Source: Methylophilaceae bacterium LSUCC0717
Lineage (GTDB): Bacteria; Pseudomonadota; Gammaproteobacteria; Burkholderiales; Methylophilaceae
Length of the DNA: 64,000 nucleotides
Assembly (NCBI GenBank): GCA_024919195.1
Contig: CP103436.1
Location: 124,001-188,000, forward strand
Direction: 5' to 3'
The notes under the pieces are model-generated. The model saw only the letters and a list, made by a program, of their open reading frames with translations, was not told the DNA's origin and searched no databases. Shown piece after piece: positions 19,413 through 26,407 of the stretch. The position numbers were made by a program, and so were the translations under genes. The number at the start of each line of letters is the position of its first letter. Within the stretch, counting starts at the first letter, position 1.

Positions 19413-19529
19413 GACTAGCCTATTTGAACCGCCGGCTAGTCAGGCGGTGTTTCAGGGAAGTAAGCGGTTATCATATTAAACACCAGATAACCATGGTGCT
19501 GGAGGTAGTGAAGAGAGAATTTAGCCTCC
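19413..19529 (+). ncRNA. Hairpin-rich candidate structured RNA
   Basis: No gene lies between the tRNA terminator and the sigma factor at 19655. Within this gap several perfect short inverted repeats interlock: GACTAGCC (19413) with GGCTAGTC (19434); ACCGCC (19428) with GGCGGT (19443), which excludes the first; GGTGTTT (19446) with AAACACC (19478); GGTTATC (19466) with GATAACC (19486), whose loop contains AAACACC; CACCA (19481) with TGGTG (19494); and GGAGG (19501) with CCTCC (19525). The stretch is also richer in G+C than the flanks. The mutually exclusive pairings would suit a small RNA or a switch. No known riboswitch core was recognised. Confidence 0.4.
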
Positions 19530-19558
19530 TTAATTGATAGATGAGTGAGTTTAAAAAA

Positions 19559-19605
19559 GTCAGGAAAAAAATTTCATTCATTAATTGAATAATAAATCCT
19601 GACCT
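19559..19605. promoter_or_regulatory. Inverted repeat and -35-like element upstream of the ECF sigma gene
   Basis: GTCAGGA (19559-19565) and TCCTGAC (19597-19603) form a perfect 7-bp inverted repeat. The right copy extends to TCCTGACCT (19597-19605), which recurs exactly at 20915-20923 before the Sel1-repeat gene. Both copies end about 50 bases before the respective start codons, as expected for the -35 element of a promoter read by the sigma factor encoded here. This is inference. Confidence 0.45.
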
Positions 19606-19654
19606 ATTGAGTATTGCTGCATCACATTTATATAAGAGCAAAACTGGAGGAAGA

Positions 19655-20233
19655 ATGCTTGCAGGGGAAGTGCTAGAGCAATTACAAGACAAAGCAAAGC
19701 TAAATGTTGCCTATAAGTCTCTAAATAACTTTTTTTATAAAAAAGCCTTCAGGTTTTTGTTGAGTAATAAATTAAATGATGAAGATGCCGATGATGTGAT
19801 TCAAGAGACTTTTATTAAGGTATTTGAAAAGATCGACACCCTTAAAGAGGATGGTAAATTTGAATCATGGTTGTGGCAGATTCTAAGAAATAATATGAAT
19901 GAGTTCTATCGCAAATCAAATAGAAAAAATGATGTCATGTTTAGTGTTGCATCAGAAGACCTTCAAAATCTTAAGGGCGATGAAGACGTGAAGGTCAGTC
20001 ATGGGCAAAAATATGATGATCAGCAAAGTTGCATTGAGGAAAAATTTAAATTATTTAAAGAAGAGATGCCAGATCGCCACTATGTCATTAATTTACAAAA
20101 AGATGGCGTCTCTATTGAAGATGTTTCAATCAGAATAGGCCGTTCTTATGCAGCAACTAAAGAATTTTTATCTCAATCGAAAAAGAAATTGATTCCATAC
20201 TTTGAAGAATGTAAGGATATTGAAACATCATGA
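19655..20233 (+). CDS. ECF-type sigma-70 factor
   Basis: The 192-residue protein has sigma region 2 (about residues 20-90, with DEDADDVIQETFIKVFEKI and FESWLWQILRNNMNEFYRK) and a shorter region 4 (about 130-180, with PDRHYVINLQKDGVSIEDVSIRIGRSYAATKEFLSQSKKKL), and no region 3, as in ECF sigma factors. The ATG follows GGAGGAAGA and is preferred over a TTG 48 bases upstream. Region 4 is divergent, so the subgroup was not identified. It overlaps the next gene by four bases (ATGA), the classic sigma/anti-sigma arrangement. Confidence 0.85.
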   Translation: MLAGEVLEQLQDKAKLNVAYKSLNNFFYKKAFRFLLSNKLNDEDADDVIQETFIKVFEKIDTLKEDGKFESWLWQILRNNMNEFYRKSNRKNDVMFSVASEDLQNLKGDEDVKVSHGQKYDDQQSCIEEKFKLFKEEMPDRHYVINLQKDGVSIEDVSIRIGRSYAATKEFLSQSKKKLIPYFEECKDIETS

Positions 20234-20913
20234 GTGAACAACAAATACAAGATAACTTTATGAGTGTATTGCAAGGTAAAAAAGTACCTGGCATGGATCC
20301 TAAATGGCGTGTGATCGCTCGTATGCTTCGAAATATTATGATCAAAGAAGATAACCTTGAAGAGCATTTGATGCAGAAACGTCAACAAGCATTTGAGAAA
20401 AGAATAGGTAAGGTTCTACAAGATCGTTATCTTATACCTAAGCAAAAGAGACCATTTGCATATAAGAATTGGATTCTTGCATTTGTACTTGGTGCCTCAG
20501 GGGTCTATGCCACCAAAGAGTATGTGCATTTCACCAAACCACTTCCATTAGAACTGACACACACCCAGGAAGAATTAGAAGGACAGGATCCCAAATTGTT
20601 TTGGAAGAAATGGTTCAACAATGGCACTTTCATTATGTTTGGCCATCGTTATTTGACTAATCCTCTGCCAACAAATATTGGCGGCTGTGATCCAGATCAA
20701 ATTGATCTGGAAGGGTGTTTAATCTTGCTGAAAAAATATCCCAGTAATCCCAACCTTTTATTTAATATCGGCTTGATTTATCACATGGGTTTTGATGGGG
20801 AAGAAGATCATGACAAAGCCATTGAGTTCTATAAGCGTGCTGCGGCTTTAGGCAATGATTATGGTCGCGTAAACTATGAATATTTAATTAATCAAAAAAG
20901 TAAAAAGAAATAA
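20230..20913 (+). CDS. Membrane protein with Sel1-like C-terminus, candidate anti-sigma factor
   Basis: This 227-residue protein has a cytoplasmic-type N-terminus (1-78, basic and helical), one predicted membrane helix at about 79-97 (NWILAFVLGASGVYATKEY), and a periplasmic part with a Sel1/TPR-like repeat at about 172-215 (FNIGLIYHMGF and KAIEFYKRAAALGNDYG). It overlaps the ECF sigma gene by four bases. That position and topology suggest it binds the sigma factor inside the cell and senses something outside. No zinc-binding anti-sigma motif is visible. The periplasmic motif FWKKWFNNGTF (124-134) resembles FWQTNFTNGQF in the next protein. Confidence 0.6.
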   Translation: MSEQQIQDNFMSVLQGKKVPGMDPKWRVIARMLRNIMIKEDNLEEHLMQKRQQAFEKRIGKVLQDRYLIPKQKRPFAYKNWILAFVLGASGVYATKEYVHFTKPLPLELTHTQEELEGQDPKLFWKKWFNNGTFIMFGHRYLTNPLPTNIGGCDPDQIDLEGCLILLKKYPSNPNLLFNIGLIYHMGFDGEEDHDKAIEFYKRAAALGNDYGRVNYEYLINQKSKKK

Positions 20914-20914
20914 T

Positions 20915-20923
20915 TCCTGACCT
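20915..20923 (+). promoter_or_regulatory. TCCTGACCT element before the Sel1-repeat gene
   Basis: An exact copy of the nine-base element at 19597-19605. It begins two bases after the stop of the preceding gene and ends 51 bases before the next start. CATC follows 13 bases downstream here and 14 bases downstream in the other copy, a possible -10 element. Confidence 0.4.
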
Positions 20924-20974
20924 TTAATCATTATTACATCTATCTAATGTAGTTAATCAATTAAGGGTTAGAAA

Positions 20975-22249
20975 ATGAAAATTAAAACAATTGCTGCGGT
21001 GCTTGCTAATGTATTCTTGATCTCGAATGCAGTCGCAGCGAATGAGATCCAAGCACCAGAAGTTAAAGTTCAAGAAAAGAATCCATGTAAAGAAAAAACC
21101 TTTTGGCAAACTAATTTTACCAATGGGCAATTTAATGGTCTCTATTCACAAATGACCAATAGCGTCATTAGTAATGCCCAACATTTATTTGCCAATCATT
21201 ATTTTGAAGGCTCAATTTTAAACAAAGATTTAGCTAGAGCGTTAGACCTTTATCAACGAGCCCACCTTCGTGGCAATCAAGATTCGACAGCAAAATTAGG
21301 GTTAGTGTATCGCTATGGCTTGTCAACCAATAAAGATTATCAAAAAGCTATTGAGTATTATCAGTCCATCGTAGCTACTAATCCAGAGGCTCAATTTAAC
21401 CTCGGTTTGATGCACCGCTATGGCATTGGGACTGCATCCAACCAACAGCAAGCATTTCAATATTTCAAACAAGCTGCATCCAATCAAGTTGTTGCAAAAA
21501 ACAATTGTGAAGTAGAAGTGGAAGGCATGGCGGAAGCTCAATTTCAGTTGGGGCAGATGTTTCGGTATGGCTTAGGCGTGCATAAAAATTTAGATCAAGC
21601 GTTACTATGGTTTAAAGAAGCTGCTAATCAAGATTTAAAAGAAGCTCAATTCAATGCAGCACAGCTAATGATGACAGGAATCGGAGAATATTATGACTAT
21701 GATGGAGCTATACAATATTATCAGCGAGCCGCAGAGCAGGGTTTGGCTGAAGCACAACTTAATTTGGCACGCGAGTACCACTATAACGATCGCCAAAAAG
21801 ATTACCTTAAAGCCCATCACTGGTATACAAAAGCAGCAAAACAAGGTCAAGTTGAAGCAGAATTTAATTTAGGGCTAATGGAGCATTATGGACATGGCGT
21901 CTATCCAAATTATCAAAAAGCTTTACAGCATTACCTAAAAGCTGCAAAAACCAATCAACCTGAAGCATTCTTAAATATTGGGCATATTCACTTTTATGGA
22001 ATGGGAAAAGCAACAGACTATATGGAAGCCTACCAATATTATCAAATGGCTTCTAATTACAACTTACCTCAAGCAGATTATCATTTAGGACTGATGAATG
22101 AAAAAGGATTGGGTACTGCTGTCGATTTAGATACAGCTAAAGATTATTACCAGAGATCTGCAGATCAGGGCAACACAGATGCGAAGATTGCATTAGATAA
22201 TTTACCAGTGAAAGAACCTGAAGATTTTGAAATAGCCATGAATGATTGA
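20975..22249 (+). CDS. Secreted Sel1-repeat (SLR) protein
   Basis: The protein has 424 residues with a signal peptide (about 1-21, ending VAA) and about nine Sel1-like repeats of the form YxKAxxYYxxAAxxGxxxAxxNLGxMxxxGxG (for example YLKAHHWYTKAAKQGQVEAEFNLGLMEHYGHG, given here in two parts). SLR solenoids mediate protein-protein contacts, often in signalling or envelope processes. Between signal peptide and repeats is FWQTNFTNGQF (43-53), shared with the candidate anti-sigma factor upstream. Its own TCCTGACCT element suggests control by the adjacent sigma factor. The molecular role is unknown. Confidence 0.8.
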   Translation: MKIKTIAAVLANVFLISNAVAANEIQAPEVKVQEKNPCKEKTFWQTNFTNGQFNGLYSQMTNSVISNAQHLFANHYFEGSILNKDLARALDLYQRAHLRGNQDSTAKLGLVYRYGLSTNKDYQKAIEYYQSIVATNPEAQFNLGLMHRYGIGTASNQQQAFQYFKQAASNQVVAKNNCEVEVEGMAEAQFQLGQMFRYGLGVHKNLDQALLWFKEAANQDLKEAQFNAAQLMMTGIGEYYDYDGAIQYYQRAAEQGLAEAQLNLAREYHYNDRQKDYLKAHHWYTKAAKQGQVEAEFNLGLMEHYGHGVYPNYQKALQHYLKAAKTNQPEAFLNIGHIHFYGMGKATDYMEAYQYYQMASNYNLPQADYHLGLMNEKGLGTAVDLDTAKDYYQRSADQGNTDAKIALDNLPVKEPEDFEIAMND

Positions 22250-22261
22250 TTTATATCCAGC

Positions 22262-22291
22262 AAAAAAGCTCATGAATTTATGAGCTTTTTT
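22262..22291. terminator. Bidirectional terminator between convergent genes
   Basis: AAAAAAGCTCAT and ATGAGCTTTTTT form a long perfect stem with a six-base loop. It serves the SLR gene on the plus strand and, because of the A/T symmetry, also the convergent gene that ends at 22291. Confidence 0.9.
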
Positions 22292-22647
22292 TATTCAAAT
22301 TTATTCAATAAATCTTCTTTTTCCATCTCTACTCGATTGATAAAAGATGTGTCTTCTTTAGAAATAATTTCAGATGCTTTCGTAATATTTTTAAATTTGT
22401 CTTCTAAAGCACTCAGGTAAATCTGACATTCATTGTTATTTAGATTTTTTACATTATTTAAACTTGTATCAAGTGCTTCTTTGGTAAATAGGGGAGAAAA
22501 ATCCTTAATGTCCTCCATAGTTTTATCAAACAAGGCACGCTCTGAGAATTTATTTGAAGATGATGAAATTTTTTTAATCTCTTCAGGTAACAGGCAAATC
22601 AGTGAGTAGGTGTTCATTAAAAAACTTTTAATAATTAATTCATTCAT
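22291..22647 (-). CDS. Hypothetical protein, 118 residues
   Basis: I do not recognise this protein. It is mostly helical by composition, rich in Glu, Lys, Asn and Ser, with no signal peptide or membrane segment, and contains two Cys. It is convergent with the SLR gene and shares its terminator. Codon use is AT-rich like the rest of the window. The open frame and the terminator at its end support it as a real gene, but no ribosome binding site stands out. Confidence 0.55.
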   Translation of the reverse strand: MNELIIKSFLMNTYSLICLLPEEIKKISSSSNKFSERALFDKTMEDIKDFSPLFTKEALDTSLNNVKNLNNNECQIYLSALEDKFKNITKASEIISKEDTSFINRVEMEKEDLLNKFE

Positions 22648-22742
22648 TATTTTTTATACATGTAAGACCTTCATAATATTTATATTAGTACCTTTAAGTG
22701 AATACGCCAAATAAAAAAATGATTTCTAGTTTCTAAATAAGC

Positions 22743-23009
22743 TTATCTGCCTAAACCATTAATCTTAATGTGCACACATACCCTATGCCACACATTATTA
22801 AAGTCAGGTTTGAAATAGTCCTTCGGAGGCCTACCTAAAAATTTAGAAGGGTTTGACATAAAGCCGCCATGGATTGCCATATCACACAGGAAACGGAGCC
22901 GACAATTAAAATCAGCCCGACTTTGCCGCTCTTCAGTAGTATATTTTCCATGTTTATAATTCCAATGATTTTTACCTGTACTTCTAGGTCGTGGGTATTT
23001 CTTTTTCAT
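22743..23009 (-). CDS. Small basic protein with an HGKYT motif
   Basis: From the ATG at 23009 the product is 88 residues, strongly basic and aromatic-rich. The stretch KHGKYTTEERQSRADF is reminiscent of short proteins with an H-G-x-Y-[ST] motif that are scattered in proteobacterial and phage genomes, but the usual Cys-rich N-terminus of those is absent. A TTG four codons upstream (23021) is an alternative start. The function is unknown; the basic charge would allow nucleic-acid binding. Confidence 0.55.
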   Translation of the reverse strand: MKKKYPRPRSTGKNHWNYKHGKYTTEERQSRADFNCRLRFLCDMAIHGGFMSNPSKFLGRPPKDYFKPDFNNVWHRVCVHIKINGLGR

Positions 23010-23141
23010 AACAATTAACAAATAATTTAGTTACAAAGATCCTATCAAGGCATTAGCATCGGTCAATAGGTTTAATGAAAATGCTGATACAAAATTTAAA
23101 TTATTTTTGATAAGCTTTTCCTATCATTAAAAGGAAATCTC

Positions 23142-23264
23142 ATGGCAAATTTTTTTGAAAGCGGATTTACGGTGTTACAAGAACTTGCAAAACTGAAAGA
23201 AAAAGAAAAAAAACAAAAGTTAACTAAACAGAAGTCACCAGAAAAAAATAAAGAAAAAAAATAA
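23142..23264 (+). CDS. Very small Lys-rich protein, 40 residues
   Basis: A short frame starts at an ATG eight bases after AAAAGGA, a good ribosome binding site. It encodes MANFFESGFTVLQELAKLKE and then a highly charged Lys/Glu tail. The N-terminal part SGFTVLQELAK resembles SGFEVMKTLSK in the 54-residue protein at 23992, hinting at a small family. The function is unknown. Confidence 0.5.
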   Translation: MANFFESGFTVLQELAKLKEKEKKQKLTKQKSPEKNKEKK

Positions 23265-23336
23265 ATGTAACTTTTTATTAGATTTATTATCATAATCATG
23301 TAACTGATGGTTCTCTAAATTTAATACGGAGGAATT

Positions 23337-23459
23337 ATGAAAAAAGTTACCTACATTATTATCATTCTGCTTTTAATCGTTGGTTATTTTTATATTTACC
23401 CAGAACGTTGCGAAAAACTGCTTGGTGATGAAAATTTGATTTGTGAATTAGGCTGGTAA
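23337..23459 (+). CDS. Very small single-pass membrane protein, 40 residues
   Basis: The ATG follows ACGGAGGAATT, one of the strongest ribosome binding sites in the window. The product begins MKKVTYIIIILLLIVGYFYI, a hydrophobic helix, followed by a short tail with two Cys (PERCEKLLGDENLICELGW). It could be a membrane peptide or a short exported peptide. I cannot assign a function. Confidence 0.55.
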   Translation: MKKVTYIIIILLLIVGYFYIYPERCEKLLGDENLICELGW

Positions 23460-23496
23460 TTACCTTTTTCTTATAAAAATAACTAAAGGATTTTTT

Positions 23497-23895
23497 ATGA
23501 CTTCCCTAAAGTCATGTGTTCTATTTTTGCTAATTTTTTGTTTTTCTTTGACTCATGCAAAAACAATTAATATTGAATGTGATTTAAAATTGACCACCAG
23601 TAGTGAATGGGCAGAGCAGGCGTCTGATAATCAAAAAGAGTTATGGGTTTATGATGACCAGGCGGGATTAAAAACAAATCATGTCAATTACAGTCTAGCA
23701 GAATGTAAGTTAGGCGAAGAAGAATTGGTATGTGAGAAGTATACACAAGATGTAGATTCAAAAACTGTTGCTCACTACCAAAAAACATATCTGAATCGAT
23801 ACAACTTGTTGTTGAAAGATTATTCCGAATTCGAAAAAAAAGACAAACAATTTTCATCTCGAATGCGAGAGGGAACTTGCATGTTAGCTAATTAA
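23497..23895 (+). CDS. Hypothetical exported protein, 132 residues
   Basis: The protein has a clear signal peptide (MTSLKSCVLFLLIFCFSLTHA, cleavage expected near 21), and a mature part of about 110 residues with four Cys (in IECDLKL, LAECKLGEEELVCEKY and EGTCMLAN), which could form two disulfides in the periplasm. AAAGGA lies before the ATG. No family is recognised. It sits between very small genes of similar style and upstream of exported msrA. Confidence 0.65.
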   Translation: MTSLKSCVLFLLIFCFSLTHAKTINIECDLKLTTSSEWAEQASDNQKELWVYDDQAGLKTNHVNYSLAECKLGEEELVCEKYTQDVDSKTVAHYQKTYLNRYNLLLKDYSEFEKKDKQFSSRMREGTCMLAN

Positions 23896-23991
23896 TTTTA
23901 TCTTGCCCTTCCTGAACTAATTTTGATATCCTTAATCGTATAGATTTAGCCACAAGCTAATGTATAACAATTTGATCTCACAAGGAGAAAG

Positions 23992-24156
23992 ATGATGCCT
24001 AGCTATCACACTAGTGGATTCGAGGTAATGAAAACCTTATCCAAAGATAAAAAATTACCCAAAGACAAATCAATGCCTGAAGATATTGAAAAGTGTTTAA
24101 GCGAAGATAAAGAATGCCAGACAAGATATCTTGAAGCTTTTGGTGATTGTGCGTAA
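23992..24156 (+). CDS. Small Cys-containing protein, 54 residues
   Basis: AAGGAGAAAG precedes two adjacent ATG codons (23992 and 23995), a strong start region. The product is charged and has three Cys in its C-terminal half (IEKCLSEDKECQTRYLEAFGDCA, shown in two parts: EKCLSEDKEC and AFGDCA). There is no membrane segment. The N-terminal SGFEVMKTLSK resembles the 40-residue protein at 23142. It ends nine bases before msrA, so co-transcription with msrA is likely. Confidence 0.6.
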   Translation: MMPSYHTSGFEVMKTLSKDKKLPKDKSMPEDIEKCLSEDKECQTRYLEAFGDCA

Positions 24157-24165
24157 TTAATTTTT

Positions 24166-24726
24166 ATGAAATTTTTTTTGGCAGGACTCCTGCTGATTAC
24201 TCAATCGTTGACGGTTTTTTCAATGCAAAAAAAAGAAATTTATTTAGCCGGTGGTTGCTACTGGGGATTAGAATATTTACTGCAAGACCTTCCTGGTGTG
24301 CTGAATACCGAGGTCGGATTTTCAGGGGGTTCATTGGAGAATGCGACTTATGATGATGTCAAAACAGGATCAACTGGCCATGCTGAAACGATTTATATCT
24401 CTTATGACGAGAAAGCTATATCGTTAGAGCAATTACTGTTTGAATTCTTCCGGATGCATAATCCAACAACAAAAAACCAACAAGGTAATGATATTGGGAC
24501 TCAATATCGTTCTGCTATTTTTTATCTCAATGATGAACAGAAGCAGATCGCTAATGAAGTCATTAACAAAGTCAATAAAAGTGGTCATTGGCCAGATCCA
24601 GTAGTGACTGAAGTTACCCCTTTTCATACATTCTATGCTGCACAACTGGATCATCAGGACTACATAAAAAAGAACCCCAATGGTTATTCTTGTCATTTTG
24701 TTAGAGATTTTTCATTTACTAATTAA
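24166..24726 (+). CDS. msrA: Exported peptide methionine sulfoxide reductase MsrA
   Basis: MsrA reduces methionine-S-sulfoxide in proteins. The 186-residue protein carries an N-terminal signal-like sequence (MKFFLAGLLLITQSLTVFS), so it probably acts in the periplasm. The active-site motif is GGCYWG with Cys31 (GGCFWG is more usual), and GHAETI and DIGTQYRSAIFYL are present. A resolving Cys occurs near the C-terminus (NGYSCHF). It follows the small Cys protein by nine bases. Oxidative damage repair of envelope proteins is the likely role. Confidence 0.92.
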   Translation: MKFFLAGLLLITQSLTVFSMQKKEIYLAGGCYWGLEYLLQDLPGVLNTEVGFSGGSLENATYDDVKTGSTGHAETIYISYDEKAISLEQLLFEFFRMHNPTTKNQQGNDIGTQYRSAIFYLNDEQKQIANEVINKVNKSGHWPDPVVTEVTPFHTFYAAQLDHQDYIKKNPNGYSCHFVRDFSFTN

Positions 24727-24741
24727 TAAGGAGTTTTAAAC

Positions 24742-25068
24742 ATGCGTTGCGCATTTGTTCGTGTATTTTTTTGGATATTTTTACTCTTCCCCTTAACTTA
24801 TGTTCCTGCAGTCACTTCAGTAGTCCAAGATGGTGCTACTTTGTATGAAAATACAAGAGTATTTTTTATGTGTCTTGGAGCAAACTCAATGAGCCAACCT
24901 GTCACGGATCTCGTTTCAATCAATTGGGGCAGCTACATTGTTCAGGTCTTAGCGTATATAGTAATTTTTCAACTCGTTATTGATCTTTTAACAGTCATGT
25001 GTGCTTATAAAAGAGGCAGCTCCTGTCACACTCAGTCTGATTCAGTAAAGAAAAAAGCTAAGAAGTAA
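24742..25068 (+). CDS. Hypothetical small membrane protein, 108 residues
   Basis: Two hydrophobic segments are visible, at about 6-25 (FVRVFFWIFLLFPLTYVPAV) and about 64-86 (INWGSYIVQVLAYIVIFQLVIDLL, shown only in part), followed by a basic, Cys-containing tail. TAAGGAG precedes the ATG. It lies 15 bases after msrA and is probably in its transcript. It converges on the DNA glycosylase gene with a three-base gap. The function is unknown. Confidence 0.6.
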   Translation: MRCAFVRVFFWIFLLFPLTYVPAVTSVVQDGATLYENTRVFFMCLGANSMSQPVTDLVSINWGSYIVQVLAYIVIFQLVIDLLTVMCAYKRGSSCHTQSDSVKKKAKK

Positions 25069-25071
25069 AAT

Positions 25072-25677
25072 TTATTTCATTTGCCATAAATACCAGGCTG
25101 CAATAGTTCGATAAGGACTTAGATTTTCGGTTTCTTTCATCAATTGAGTTGGAGTTATTAGATATTCCCTTTGTGTAAGTAGAGAATATTTTTTACGAAT
25201 TGCTAAATCTGATGTTGGCATAATATCTGGGCGACCCTGATTAAAAATAAGCATCATTTGTACAGTCCATACACCGACCCCTTTAATTTGGGTGTATTGT
25301 TCAATGATCTCTTGATCATTGAGCAGCCTTATTTTTTTTTTACTAGGAATGAATTTCTGTAAATAGCTATCAGCAATAGATAGAATCGTTTGAGCTTTTT
25401 GATTTGATAGTCCTGTTGAGCTCAGTAAATCTTTATTTTTAATGATGTCTTGCTCTGAGGGAAATACATCGTTGAATAAATCTAAAAAGCGTTGATAAAT
25501 TGTTGAAGCTGCTTTTGGATGAAGCTGTTGAAAAAAAATACTTTTAATAATACTTTGATGTGGCAAGAGCTCATCGCTAACTTTTAAACGACAAGGACCA
25601 ATTTCTTGAATAAGCGTTGACCACTCTTTGCTTTGTTTACTTAAAAATTTTTCAGCTTCTTCAAAGGGCATTACCAA
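25072..25677 (-). CDS. DNA-3-methyladenine glycosylase, AlkA-like
   Basis: A base-excision repair enzyme of the HhH-GPD superfamily. In 201 residues the helix-hairpin-helix KGVGVWTVQMMLIF and the catalytic Asp region MPTSDLAIRKKY are clear. Compared with E. coli AlkA (282 residues) the N-terminal beta domain is missing, as in short Mag1-like members. Expected substrates are alkylated purines. Its start overlaps the upstream short-chain dehydrogenase gene by seven bases, so the two form a small operon. Confidence 0.85.
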   Translation of the reverse strand: MVMPFEEAEKFLSKQSKEWSTLIQEIGPCRLKVSDELLPHQSIIKSIFFQQLHPKAASTIYQRFLDLFNDVFPSEQDIIKNKDLLSSTGLSNQKAQTILSIADSYLQKFIPSKKKIRLLNDQEIIEQYTQIKGVGVWTVQMMLIFNQGRPDIMPTSDLAIRKKYSLLTQREYLITPTQLMKETENLSPYRTIAAWYLWQMK

Positions 25678-26354
25678 GGGATAATTTTTCCTGCGTAATC
25701 AATGTACTCTCCAGAATTATCAATTGATAGCTGATCAATGACTTTGATCATACCAGAAACACTTTCTACCACATCAATCCAGCCTCCAGGACCACCCATA
25801 TCTGTTCGAACCCATCCTGGATGCAGGGTGCAAGTTGCAATGCCATGATTTTTAAGATCATGATGCATGCTTTGCATGGCTGAATTTAAGGCAGTTTTTG
25901 AAGAGCGATAAATATACGAGCCGCCACTGGTATTATCATCAATACTTCCCATTTTGCTTGTAATGGAAATCACTTTTTTGTCTTGCCCTAACTTTATATT
26001 TGGGAGAAAAGATTCAATAGTTTTAATAGGCGCGATGCTATTAATTCGAAAACTTTCCATCCATTCGTCAATGGAAATATTTCCTAATTGACTACTTCGC
26101 CAAATGCCGGCGTTGTTGATAAAGATATCTATGGGCTGATCGGCAAGTTGTTGTTGAAGTTTTTGTACGGCATTATGATCGCCGACATCAAGAGAAAAAA
26201 TTTCTAAGTTTGGATTATCTTGAAGCTGATTTAACTCTCTTGCACTCTCAGAGTTGCGGCAGGTTGCGATGACTTCATCACCTCTATTTAAGAATTGTTT
26301 GACAAATTCCAAACCTAAGCCACGATTGGTTCCGGTAATAAAAATTTTACTCAT
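25671..26354 (-). CDS. Short-chain dehydrogenase/reductase
   Basis: An NAD(P)-dependent oxidoreductase of the SDR superfamily. From the ATG at 26354 (after GAGGAAAAA) it has 227 residues: the nucleotide-binding motif TGTNRGLGLEF near the N-terminus, NNAGIW in the middle, and the catalytic YRSSKTA with Tyr and Lys. The likely catalytic Ser is in SITSKMGS. The substrate cannot be told from sequence. It is divergent from the efflux operon across 53 bases and overlaps the glycosylase gene. Confidence 0.85.
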   Translation of the reverse strand: MSKIFITGTNRGLGLEFVKQFLNRGDEVIATCRNSESARELNQLQDNPNLEIFSLDVGDHNAVQKLQQQLADQPIDIFINNAGIWRSSQLGNISIDEWMESFRINSIAPIKTIESFLPNIKLGQDKKVISITSKMGSIDDNTSGGSYIYRSSKTALNSAMQSMHHDLKNHGIATCTLHPGWVRTDMGGPGGWIDVVESVSGMIKVIDQLSIDNSGEYIDYAGKIIPW

Positions 26355-26407
26355 TTTTTCCTCATAAATTCTGTTTTTATAATGTGAATACCTTATAATA
26401 TATTGCA

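Noticed and set aside
19441-19510. Resemblance to a cobalamin or cyclic-di-GMP riboswitch (CAGGGAAG and GGTTATC fragments)
   Set aside because: Only short fragments match; the conserved cores of these classes are not present in order.
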